Below, piece after piece: positions 16,683-24,579 of a stretch of DNA of 64,000 nucleotides. Origin of the DNA: Microbacterium capsulatum (GTDB lineage Bacteria > Actinomycetota > Actinomycetes > Actinomycetales > Microbacteriaceae); the NCBI RefSeq assembly GCF_030865425.1, contig NZ_JAVFCB010000001.1, positions 359,482 through 423,481 of the forward strand. The letters run 5' to 3'. The position numbers were made by a program, and so were the translations under genes. The notes under the pieces are model-generated. The model did no database searches and was not told the origin of the DNA. It was given only the letters and a program-made list of their open reading frames with translations. The number at the start of each line of letters is the position of its first letter. Positions within the stretch are counted from its first letter, which is position 1.

Positions 16683-19283
16683 TCAGGCCTGCGCCGGCAC
16701 CTCGTGGTACTCCGCGTCGAGGGCCTGCGCCGCGAGCGCGCGCTCGACGTCGGCGAGGTTCTCGAAGACCAGGCGACGCAGCGCGGGGGCCGCATCCTGG
16801 TGAGCCGACAGCCAGGAGCGGGTCGCGTCGCGCAAAGCGCGGTTCGCGAGCGGCTTCGGGTACAGGCCCACGATCAGGTAGTTCGCGACCTGGAAGGTGC
16901 GTCCCTCCCAGATGCTCAGCAGGCTGTCGAAGTACACCGGCACGAAGGGCTCGAGCAGCGCGGCGCCCGCCGGATGGGTGAAGCCGAGCGTCGCCGAACG
17001 GACGATCGTGTTGGACAGGTCGTCGTGGTCCACGAGCGCCGACCAGGCGGCCTGCTTGGCCTCGGCGGTCGGCAGCGCGGCACGGGCCTGCGCGGCGAAC
17101 TCGGCGCCCTTGGCGGTGTTGTCCTCCTCGAGCGCGGCGTCGATCGCGGCGCTGTCGACGGCGCGCACGGCCGCGAGCCCGACCAGCAGCTGCCAGGACA
17201 GGTCCGTGTCGATCGTCAGTCCGTCGAGCGTCAGCGCTCCGTCGCGCAGGCGGCGCACGATGTCGGCGTGCTCGGGCGTCGTGACCGAGTTCGCGAACGC
17301 GGTGACGAACTGCAGCTGGCTGTCGGATCCTGCCTCCGCGCCCTGCGCGAGCGCCCACAGTCCGTCGGCGACCCGGGTGCGCGCGGCGTCACGGTGCTCG
17401 GGGGTGACGTAGAGCGCGGCGGCGGTCTGCAGCTGGCCGAGCGTGGTGCGCACCGTGGTCGACTCGGTCTCACGGCCGATGTTGCCCAGCACGAGGTCGA
17501 TGTAGTCGCTCGCGGCGCTCTCGGCGTCGCGGGTCTGGTCCCAGGCGGCGCCCCAGACGAGCGAGCGGGCCAGCGGGTCGCTGATGTCCGCGAGGTGCGC
17601 GACCGCGGTCGCGAGCGAGCGCTCGTCGAGGCGGATCTTCGCGTAGGCGAGGTCCTCGTCGTTCAGCAGCACGAGGTCGGGTCGGGCCAGGCCCTGCAGC
17701 TGCGGGACCTCGGTGCGGTCGCCGTCGATGTCGACCTCGACCTGGTGCGTGCGCACGAGAGCACCCGAGGCGTCGAGGTTGTAGAACCCGATGCCGAGGC
17801 GGTGCGGCCGGATCGTCGGGTAGTCCGCAGGCGCCGTCTGGGTGACGGCGAAGCGCGAGATCGTGCCGTCGGCGGCCTCGGCGATGACCGGGGCGAGAGT
17901 GTTCACGCCCGCGGTCTCCAGCCACTTCTTCGACCACGTGGTGAGGTCGCGTCCGCTGGTCTTCTCCAGCTCGACGAGCAGGTCGCCCAGCTCGGTGTTC
18001 TGCCACGAGTGCTTCTTGAAGTACTCGGAGACGCCCGCGAAGAACGCCTCGATGCCGACCCAGGCGGCCAGCTGCTTCAGGACGGATCCGCCCTTCGCAT
18101 AGGTGATGCCGTCGAAGTTCACCTGCACGTCGTCGAGGTCGTTGATCTCCGCGACGACGGGATGGGTGGAGGGGAGCTGGTCCTGGCGGTACGCCCAGGT
18201 CTTCTCCATCGCGTTGAACGTGGTCCACGCCTCGGTCCACTCGGTGGCCTCGGCGGTCGCGATGGTCGACGCCCACTCGGCGAACGACTCGTTCAGCCAG
18301 AGGTCGTTCCACCACTTCATCGTGACGAGGTCGCCGAACCACATGTGCGCGAGTTCGTGCAGGATCGTGACGACGCGGCGCTCCTTGACGGCGTCGGTGA
18401 CCTTGCTGCGGAAGACGTAGGTCTCGGTGAAGGTCACCGCGCCCGCGTTCTCCATCGCCCCGGCGTTGAACTCCGGCACGAACAGCTGGTCGTACTTCGC
18501 GAACGGGTAGGGGACGCCGAACTTCTCCTCGTAGTAGGCGAAGCCCTCGCGGGTCTTGTCGAAGATGTAGTCGGCGTCCAGGTACTCCCACAGGCTCTTG
18601 CGCCCGTAGACGCCGAGCGGGATGACCCGGCCCGAGGCGCTGGTCAGCTCGGAGAACGTCTCCTCGTAGGGGCCGGCGATGATCGCCGTGATGTAGGAGG
18701 AGATCCGCGGCGTGGCCTCGAAGCCCCAGGTCGCGACGGCGGGCTTGTCGGCGCCGGATCCGTTCGACGCGTCATGCACGATCGGCTCGGGGGTGGGGGA
18801 GTTCGAGACGACCTTCCACGCGGCGGGCGCGGTGATCGTGAACTGGAACGTCGCCTTCAGGTCGGGCTGCTCGAACACCGCGAACACGCGCCGCGAGTCC
18901 GGGACCTCGAACTGCGAATAGAGGTAGACCTCGCCGTCCACCGGGTCGACGAACCGGTGCAGGCCCTCGCCGGTGTTCGTGTAGAGGCAGTCGGCGTCGA
19001 CGACGAGCACGTTCTCCGCGGCGAGGTCGTCCAGGGCGATCCGCGACTCCGCGAACGCCGCGGTCGGGTCGATCGACTCGCCGTTGAGCGTGATCTCGCG
19101 CACCTCGTGCGCGATCAGGTCGATGAAGGTCGAGGCTCCCTCGCTCGCCGTGAAGCGCACGACGCTGCGGGATCCGAACACCTCCGCACCCTTGGTCAGG
19201 TCGAGCGCGATCTCGTACGACTGCGTGTCGACGACGGCGCGGCGCTCCTGCGCTTCGCTGCGGGTGAGGTTCTCTCCAGGCAC
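16683..19283 (-). CDS. pepN: Aminopeptidase N (M1 zinc metallopeptidase)
   Basis: An 866-residue M1 aminopeptidase, normal length for actinobacteria. The exopeptidase motif GAMEN lies near residue 273, and the zinc site HELAHMWFGD with the third ligand in NESFAEW near residues 308-332. Around these are the N-terminal beta-sandwich and the C-terminal ERAP1-like helical domain. It removes N-terminal residues from peptides downstream of the proteasome/Clp. GTG 19283 has GGGAG at about 9 nt. A TAGGCT box at 19355-19360 would give a leader of about 65 nt, so unlike many neighbours this gene is not leaderless. Confidence 0.95.
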   Translation of the reverse strand: MPGENLTRSEAQERRAVVDTQSYEIALDLTKGAEVFGSRSVVRFTASEGASTFIDLIAHEVREITLNGESIDPTAAFAESRIALDDLAAENVLVVDADCLYTNTGEGLHRFVDPVDGEVYLYSQFEVPDSRRVFAVFEQPDLKATFQFTITAPAAWKVVSNSPTPEPIVHDASNGSGADKPAVATWGFEATPRISSYITAIIAGPYEETFSELTSASGRVIPLGVYGRKSLWEYLDADYIFDKTREGFAYYEEKFGVPYPFAKYDQLFVPEFNAGAMENAGAVTFTETYVFRSKVTDAVKERRVVTILHELAHMWFGDLVTMKWWNDLWLNESFAEWASTIATAEATEWTEAWTTFNAMEKTWAYRQDQLPSTHPVVAEINDLDDVQVNFDGITYAKGGSVLKQLAAWVGIEAFFAGVSEYFKKHSWQNTELGDLLVELEKTSGRDLTTWSKKWLETAGVNTLAPVIAEAADGTISRFAVTQTAPADYPTIRPHRLGIGFYNLDASGALVRTHQVEVDIDGDRTEVPQLQGLARPDLVLLNDEDLAYAKIRLDERSLATAVAHLADISDPLARSLVWGAAWDQTRDAESAASDYIDLVLGNIGRETESTTVRTTLGQLQTAAALYVTPEHRDAARTRVADGLWALAQGAEAGSDSQLQFVTAFANSVTTPEHADIVRRLRDGALTLDGLTIDTDLSWQLLVGLAAVRAVDSAAIDAALEEDNTAKGAEFAAQARAALPTAEAKQAAWSALVDHDDLSNTIVRSATLGFTHPAGAALLEPFVPVYFDSLLSIWEGRTFQVANYLIVGLYPKPLANRALRDATRSWLSAHQDAAPALRRLVFENLADVERALAAQALDAEYHEVPAQA

Positions 19284-19354
19284 TGCTCGGTCTCCCAGGG
19301 GTGAGGGTTTCGGCCGCAATGATCCGCGCTGCTGGCGCCGGCGGCAACCGTCCC

Positions 19355-19360
19355 AGCCTA
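19355..19360 (-). promoter_or_regulatory. -10 box TAGGCT for pepN
   Basis: Minus-strand TAGGCT about 72 nt upstream of GTG 19283, implying a conventional 5' UTR with Shine-Dalgarno. Confidence 0.45.
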
Positions 19361-19454
19361 CGCCAGAGCGCCCTTGGCGCTGTTTTGAGCAGGTCAGCAT
19401 GCGAAACCGACCGGGCCGGGGCGTCATCTGGGCGCAGGCAAAGGCGGAAGGCGT

Positions 19455-19460
19455 CAGGAT
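19455..19460 (+). promoter_or_regulatory. -10 box CAGGAT for hemH
   Basis: CAGGAT with 6 nt to GTG 19467, divergent from pepN. Confidence 0.5.
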
Positions 19461-19466
19461 GGGGGA

Positions 19467-20660
19467 GTGACTGCCCACGAAGCGCCTGCCGTTCCCGTCG
19501 TCCTGTACGCCTCCGCCCCCGCCGCCTCCGGTCCTGAGCACGTCGAGGTCCCCGTGGCCTATGACGCGATCGTGCTCGCGAGCTTCGGCGGCCCCGAGGG
19601 GCAGGACGACGTCATCCCGTTCCTGCGCAACGTCACCCGCGGCCGGGGGATCCCCGACGAGCGCCTGGAGGAGGTCGCGCACCACTACCGTCACTTCGGC
19701 GGCGTGAGCCCGATCAATGCGCAGAACCGCGAGCTGCAGACGGCCCTGCAGTCCGAGGTCGACCGGCGCGGCCTGGCTCTGCCCGTGTACTGGGGCAACC
19801 GCAACTGGGGCCCGTATCTGCACGAGGCGTTCGCGCAGGCGGCCGCCGACGGGCACCGCACGCTGCTCGTGCTGGCGACGAGCGCCTACAGCTCGTACTC
19901 GAGCGACCGCCAGTACCGCGAGGACATCGTGAACGCGATCGAGGAGGCGGGGCTGCAGGACGCGGTGACCGCCGACAAGGTCCGCCTGTTCTTCGATCAC
20001 CCCGGCTTCGTCGCCCCGTTCGAGGAAGGCGTGCAGGCCGCCGTGCGCGAGCTCACGGCCGAGGGGATCGCCCCGGCCGAGATCGCCGTGCTCTTCTCCA
20101 CGCACTCGATCCCCACCGGCGATGCGCAGAAGTCCGGCCCGCGCGACCGCGACTGGGGCGAGGGCGGCGCCTACGCCGCCCAGCACCTCGCCGTCGCGGA
20201 ATACGTGATGGCCGGGCTCGGCGACGCCGTCGAGGGCGGCGGGACGGTGCCGTGGGAGCTGGTGTACCAGTCCCGCTCGGGCCCGCCCTCACAGCCGTGG
20301 CTCGAGCCCGACGTCAACGACGTCATCACCTCCCTTCCCGGCCGCGGGATCAAAGCCGTCGTGATCGTGCCGCTCGGCTTCGTGAGCGACCACATGGAGG
20401 TGCTCTGGGATCTCGACACCGAGGCGAAGGAGACGGCCGAGGAGGCCGGCCTGCGGATGATCCGCACGCCCACCCCCGGCACGCACCCGGCGTTCGTCGC
20501 CGGCCTCGTCGACCTCGTCGAGGAGCGCCTGCACGGCACCCCGTCCGCCGAACGTCCGCACGTGACCCCGCTCGGCCCCTGGTACGACGTGGCGCGTCCG
20601 GGCGACTGCGAGAACGCGCGGCTCGGCTTCCGCCCGGCCGCCGCCGGCATCGCGCCCTGA
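19467..20660 (+). CDS. hemH: Ferrochelatase, probably coproporphyrin III type
   Basis: A 397-residue ferrochelatase, which inserts Fe2+ into a porphyrin. In Actinobacteria the enzyme (also called CpfC) uses coproporphyrin III, giving coproheme. Family motifs: ASFGGPEGQDDVIPFLRNVTRG, HFGGVSPINAQ, VYWGNRNWGPY, VLATSAYSSYSS, and VLFSTHSIP with the catalytic His near residue 213; the late acidic site is around GFVSDHMEVLWDLDTEA. The first about 30 residues form an extension before the usual start at VAYDAIVLAS; the promoter spacing supports the upstream GTG. Other heme genes are not in the window. Confidence 0.94.
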   Translation: MTAHEAPAVPVVLYASAPAASGPEHVEVPVAYDAIVLASFGGPEGQDDVIPFLRNVTRGRGIPDERLEEVAHHYRHFGGVSPINAQNRELQTALQSEVDRRGLALPVYWGNRNWGPYLHEAFAQAAADGHRTLLVLATSAYSSYSSDRQYREDIVNAIEEAGLQDAVTADKVRLFFDHPGFVAPFEEGVQAAVRELTAEGIAPAEIAVLFSTHSIPTGDAQKSGPRDRDWGEGGAYAAQHLAVAEYVMAGLGDAVEGGGTVPWELVYQSRSGPPSQPWLEPDVNDVITSLPGRGIKAVVIVPLGFVSDHMEVLWDLDTEAKETAEEAGLRMIRTPTPGTHPAFVAGLVDLVEERLHGTPSAERPHVTPLGPWYDVARPGDCENARLGFRPAAAGIAP

Positions 20661-20701
20661 TCCGGCGCCGTCACCCGGCCGCGGGGGCCTACGGCGCTCC
20701 G

Positions 20702-20707
20702 TAGGAT
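20702..20707 (+). promoter_or_regulatory. -10 box TAGGAT for rpiB
   Basis: TAGGAT with 6 nt to ATG 20714. Confidence 0.62.
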
Positions 20708-20713
20708 TGAGCC

Positions 20714-21199
20714 ATGCGCATCCACATCGCCACCGATCACGCCGGTCTCGAGTTCTCCACGCAGCTGCAGCACCACCTCGCCGAGGCGGGGCACGAGGTC
20801 GTCGACCACGGGCCTGTCGAGTACGACGCCCTGGACGACTACCCGGCCTTCTGCATCCGCGCCGCGCAGGCGACCATCGCCGACCAGCGCGCCGGCGTCG
20901 AGGCGCTCGGCGTCGTGTTCGGGGGCTCCGGCAACGGCGAGCAGATCGCGGCGAACAAGGTCGAGGGCATCCGTGCCGCCCTGGTGTGGAGCATCGCGAC
21001 CGCCGAGCTCGCCCGCGAGCACAACGACGCGAACGTCATCGCGATCGGCGCCCGCCAGCACACCTTCGACGAGGTCGCCGGCTTCATCGACCGGTTCATC
21101 GCGACGCCGTTCTCGAACGAGGTGCGGCACGTGCGCCGGATCGGCCAGATCGCGGACTTCGAGCTCTCCGGTTCCCTGCTCCCGGACCCGCGCGCCTGA
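20714..21199 (+). CDS. rpiB: Ribose-5-phosphate isomerase B
   Basis: A 161-residue RpiB/LacAB-family isomerase converting ribose-5-phosphate and ribulose-5-phosphate in the pentose phosphate pathway. MRIHIATDHAGLEF opens the Rossmann-like fold; VVFGGSGNGEQIAANKVEG is the anion-hole loop, with Ser in place of the catalytic Cys as in the actinobacterial (Mycobacterium-type) group; HNDANVIAIGAR follows. Its TGA overlaps the next ATG (TGATG), coupling it to the DNA glycosylase gene. Confidence 0.93.
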   Translation: MRIHIATDHAGLEFSTQLQHHLAEAGHEVVDHGPVEYDALDDYPAFCIRAAQATIADQRAGVEALGVVFGGSGNGEQIAANKVEGIRAALVWSIATAELAREHNDANVIAIGARQHTFDEVAGFIDRFIATPFSNEVRHVRRIGQIADFELSGSLLPDPRA

Positions 21200-22197
21200 T
21201 GCCCGAGGGCCATTCCGTCCACCGGATCGCACGGCAGTTCGCGCGCAACTTCGTCGGCAAGCCGGTCGCCGCGTCGAGCCCGCAGGGGCGCTTCGCCGAG
21301 GGCGCCGCCCTGCTCGATGGCCGCGCCGTGGAGAGCGTGCAGGCGGTCGGCAAGCAGATGTTCCTCGAGACCGAGGGGGATCTGTGGCTGCGCGTGCACC
21401 TCGGCCTCTACGGCGCCTGGGACTTCTCCGGCGAGATCCTCGTCGACCCGACGATCGCGTCGGCGAACGGGCGGATGGGCCAGACGAACCAGCGCGGCAC
21501 CGACCTGGACGCCCCGATCCTGGACACGGCGGGGGAGAACTCGCTGTCCTCGATCGGTGCGCCGCGGAAGACCCGTGTGCACGTGCGCATGTCCGAGGCG
21601 ACGAAGGGCCTCGCCGACGAGGGCTCCGAGTGGCCGCCGCCGGTGGTCGGGCAGGTGCGGCTGCGCCTGATGACCGACGCCACGTGCGCCGACCTGCGCG
21701 GCCCGACCGCATGCGTGCTGCAGACCCCTGACGAGATGCTCGCGACGGTGGCCAAGCTCGGGCCGGATCCGCTCGTCGGCGACCCCGCGGAGGGCGAGCG
21801 GCGCTTCGTCACCGCGGTGCGCAGGAAGGCGACCCCGATCGCCCTGCTGCTCATGGATCAGGCCGTCGTCAGCGGGATCGGCAACGTGTACCGGGCCGAG
21901 ATGCTGTTCCGGGCGAAGGTCAACCCGCACACGCCGGGCAAGGACGTGCCCGAGGAGGTCGTACGAGAGCTCTGGCGCGACTGGGTGCGGCTGCTCGCCG
22001 TCGGCGTCGAGACCGGTCAGATGATGACCATGGACGACCTCACGCACGACGAGTACCGCGCCGCGATGGCGCACCGCGACGACCGGCACTGGGTGTATCA
22101 CCGCACGGGTCTGCCGTGCCGGGTGTGCGGCACCGCGATCCTGCTCGAGGAGCTCGGCGCCCGCAAGCTCTACTGGTGCCCGAGCTGCCAGGCCTGA
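21199..22197 (+). CDS. Fpg/Nei-family DNA glycosylase
   Basis: A 332-residue DNA glycosylase/AP lyase. After Met removal the N-terminus is PEGHSVHR, with catalytic Pro and Glu. The helix-two-turn-helix region contains VVSGIGNVYRAEMLFRAKVNP, and the C-terminal zinc finger is CRVCGTAI...YWCPSCQ. The sequence resembles the actinobacterial Nei2 group, which removes oxidised pyrimidines, more than Fpg (MPELPE). It is coupled to rpiB by a TGATG overlap, which is common in actinobacteria. Confidence 0.92.
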   Translation: MPEGHSVHRIARQFARNFVGKPVAASSPQGRFAEGAALLDGRAVESVQAVGKQMFLETEGDLWLRVHLGLYGAWDFSGEILVDPTIASANGRMGQTNQRGTDLDAPILDTAGENSLSSIGAPRKTRVHVRMSEATKGLADEGSEWPPPVVGQVRLRLMTDATCADLRGPTACVLQTPDEMLATVAKLGPDPLVGDPAEGERRFVTAVRRKATPIALLLMDQAVVSGIGNVYRAEMLFRAKVNPHTPGKDVPEEVVRELWRDWVRLLAVGVETGQMMTMDDLTHDEYRAAMAHRDDRHWVYHRTGLPCRVCGTAILLEELGARKLYWCPSCQA

Positions 22198-22210
22198 GGC
22201 CCGGTCCCTC

Positions 22211-22297
22211 GGTCGCCGAGCGAGGGCGCGCGGCGACCGAGACGAATGCGCTGCGTGGTCACCGCGTTTCGTCTCGCCCCGACGTCGTCGGTGCTCG
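22211..22297. repeat. Compound palindromic intergenic element (nested inverted repeats)
   Basis: Outer arms GGTCGCCGAGCGAG (22211-22224) and CTCGCTCAACGACC (22284-22297) match at 12 of 14 positions; inner arms CGAGACGAA (22238-22246) and TTCGTCTCG (22268-22276) are perfect. It fills most of the space between two genes and resembles REP-like elements of this genus. Confidence 0.55.
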
Positions 22298-22326
22298 CTC
22301 AACGACCCGGCGCGTTCAGGCGCTCC

Positions 22327-22332
22327 TAAGCT
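22327..22332 (+). promoter_or_regulatory. -10 box TAAGCT for the PaiB-like gene
   Basis: TAAGCT with 6 nt to ATG 22339. Confidence 0.58.
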
Positions 22333-22338
22333 GAACTC

Positions 22339-22989
22339 ATGCGCCAGAACCCCAGCTTCGCCATGACCGACGTCGACGAGCTCCGCCGGGTGATCGCGGC
22401 GAATCCGTGGGCGACGCTCGTGGGCCGCGACGAGAACGGGATGACCGCGTCGCACTACGCGGTGCTGCTGGATCCGGAGCGCGACGACCTCACGATCGTG
22501 GCGCACGTGGGCCGCCCGGACGACCGGGTCCTCGGTCTCGGCGAGCAGGAGCTGCTGGTCGTCTTCCAGGGTCCGCACGGCTATGTGTCGCCGGGCTGGT
22601 ACGGCGATGTCGCGGCCGTGCCGACCTGGAACTACGTCGCGGTGCACCTCTCCGGCGTTCCCGAGGTGCTCGATGCCGAGGAGAACCTGCGGGTGCTGGA
22701 GCACCTCGTCGATCGCTTCGAGGGCGCGCTCGACGATCCGCGCCGGATGTGGGCGCCCCCGAACGACGAGGACTTCGTGCGCCGACTGGAGGCCGGCACG
22801 GTCGGCTTCCGACTCACGCCGACCCGGGTCACCGCCAAGCGCAAGCTCAGCCAGAACAAGCCGGACGAGGTCATCGAGAACGTGATCCTCGAGCTGCGGG
22901 GCGACGGCGTCTACGCCAACCCGGCCCTCGCCGCCGAGATGCAGCGCGCCCACGACGCGCGCCTCGCCGCCCGGGCGACGGCGCTGTGA
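22339..22989 (+). CDS. PaiB-like FMN-binding protein
   Basis: A 216-residue protein of the FMN-binding split-barrel type annotated as FMN-binding negative transcriptional regulator (PaiB). Typical segments are ANPWATLVGRD, ASHYAVLLD, VVFQGPHGYVSPGWYGD, VPTWNYVAVHLSG and the C-terminal GFRLTPTRVTAKRKLSQNK. PaiB affects sporulation and protease genes in Bacillus; a flavin-enzyme role is equally possible here. It overlaps the next gene by GTGA, so it is probably co-expressed with the amidohydrolase. Confidence 0.88.
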   Translation: MRQNPSFAMTDVDELRRVIAANPWATLVGRDENGMTASHYAVLLDPERDDLTIVAHVGRPDDRVLGLGEQELLVVFQGPHGYVSPGWYGDVAAVPTWNYVAVHLSGVPEVLDAEENLRVLEHLVDRFEGALDDPRRMWAPPNDEDFVRRLEAGTVGFRLTPTRVTAKRKLSQNKPDEVIENVILELRGDGVYANPALAAEMQRAHDARLAARATAL

Positions 22990-24485
22990 CGGGCTCCGGC
23001 GCGGTCTCCGCGATCCGCGGCGTGCGCATCGCGACCGACGACCGGCGGCTCCTCGCCTCCGACGGCCCGATCGACGTCGTCCTCGACGGCGGCCGGATCG
23101 CCGACATCGCCCCGACCGGCGCCCTTCCGCTGCGCGGCGAGGTGCTGGACGGCGACGGCGCCTGGCTCATCCCCGGGCTCTGGGATCACCACGTGCACAC
23201 CGTGCAGTGGGCGCTGGCCGCGCAGCGCGAGCCCCTCGGCGACGCCGCGAGCGCCGCCGAGGCCGCCGCGCGGATGAGCGGTGCGCCCATGCTCGGCGAC
23301 GGGCGCCGCGTCGGCACCGGCTTCCGCGACGTCCGCTGGACCGACCGACCCGACCTCGCCCTCCTCGACGAACGCACGGGAGAGATCCCGACCTACCTCA
23401 TCAACGCCGACGTGCACAGCGTCTGGATGAACTCCGCCGCGTTCCGCCGCGAGGGGTTGCACGCACCCGCGGACGGCGTGCTCCGCGAGGAGGACGCCTT
23501 CGAGATCTCCCGCCGCCTGAACGCCGCGGATCCCGTCGTCGCCGACCTCGCCGTCGCGGACGCCGCCCGGCGGGCCGCCGCCCGAGGCATCGTCGGCCTC
23601 GTCGATTTCGACATGGCGTGGAACGCGGAGGCCTGGACGCGGCGGATCGCGCACGGCTTCGACACGCACCGCGTCGAGTTCGCGGTCTACCCGTTCGATC
23701 TGGACAGGGCGATCGCCGAAGGGCTGCGCACCGGGGAGACGCTCGCCGGTGACGCCCTCGGGCTGGTCCGGATGGGGCCGCTGAAGATCATCTCCGACGG
23801 ATCCCTCGGCACTCGCACCGCCGCCACCGGTGCCGGCTACGCCGACGACCCGCACAACCACGGCGTGCTGACGGTCCCGCCCGCCGAGCTGCAGGAGCTG
23901 CTGCTGCGCGCGACGGGCGCCGGCATCGGCATCGCGCTGCACGCGATCGGAGACGTCGCCGTCACCGCCGCGCTGGACGCCTTCACTGCCACCGGCGCGC
24001 AGGGCACGATCGAGCACGCCCAGCTCGTGCGGCACGGGGACCTCGCCCGCTTCGCCCGGCTCGGCATCGCCGCGAGCGTGCAGCCGCAGCACGCCCTCGA
24101 CGACCGCGACGCGGCCGACGCTCTCTGGGCGGAGCAGACCGCGATCCCGTACCCGCTCGCCTCGCTGCACGGCGCCGGCGCGACGCTGCGCTTCGGATCC
24201 GACGCCCCGGTCGCGCCCCTCGAGCCCTGGCACGCGATCGCGGCCGCCGTGTTCCGCACCGATGACGACCGCGCCCCGTGGCGCCCCGAGGAGCGCCTCG
24301 ACATCGGTACGGCCCTGGCCGCGAGCGCGCACAACGGCACGACCGGCGGTGCCGGGATCCGCCCGGGGGGCGTCGCCGACCTGGTGCTGTGCGGAACGGA
24401 TCCGAACACCGCCGACGCCGCGGCCCTGCGGGACATGCCGGTGCAGGCGACCATGGTCGGCGGACGGGTCACCCACAGCGGCTGA
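22986..24485 (+). CDS. Amidohydrolase family protein (YtcJ-like)
   Basis: A 499-residue metal-dependent hydrolase of the amidohydrolase superfamily. It has the HxH metal motif GLWDHHVHT near residue 68, LKIISDGSLGTRTAA, ALHAIGD, TIEHAQL and the final FGSDAPVAP with the catalytic Asp. The group hydrolyses amides or imines of small molecules; the substrate is unknown. The GTG start at 22986 overlaps the stop of the PaiB-like gene. The upstream frame to 22407 is a shadow. No signal peptide. Confidence 0.9.
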   Translation: MTGSGAVSAIRGVRIATDDRRLLASDGPIDVVLDGGRIADIAPTGALPLRGEVLDGDGAWLIPGLWDHHVHTVQWALAAQREPLGDAASAAEAAARMSGAPMLGDGRRVGTGFRDVRWTDRPDLALLDERTGEIPTYLINADVHSVWMNSAAFRREGLHAPADGVLREEDAFEISRRLNAADPVVADLAVADAARRAAARGIVGLVDFDMAWNAEAWTRRIAHGFDTHRVEFAVYPFDLDRAIAEGLRTGETLAGDALGLVRMGPLKIISDGSLGTRTAATGAGYADDPHNHGVLTVPPAELQELLLRATGAGIGIALHAIGDVAVTAALDAFTATGAQGTIEHAQLVRHGDLARFARLGIAASVQPQHALDDRDAADALWAEQTAIPYPLASLHGAGATLRFGSDAPVAPLEPWHAIAAAVFRTDDDRAPWRPEERLDIGTALAASAHNGTTGGAGIRPGGVADLVLCGTDPNTADAAALRDMPVQATMVGGRVTHSG

Positions 24486-24567
24486 TCGTTCCCGGTCGCA
24501 CCGCCCTCCGCGCCTCGGATCCGCGGTTCGGACCGTGTGGAGGTCGGGAAAGGATAGGGATTCGGGA

Positions 24568-24573
24568 TACCGT
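24568..24573 (+). promoter_or_regulatory. -10 box TACCGT for the acyltransferase
   Basis: TACCGT with 6 nt to GTG 24580, which decides among several possible starts. Confidence 0.5.
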
Positions 24574-24579
24574 CGTCAG

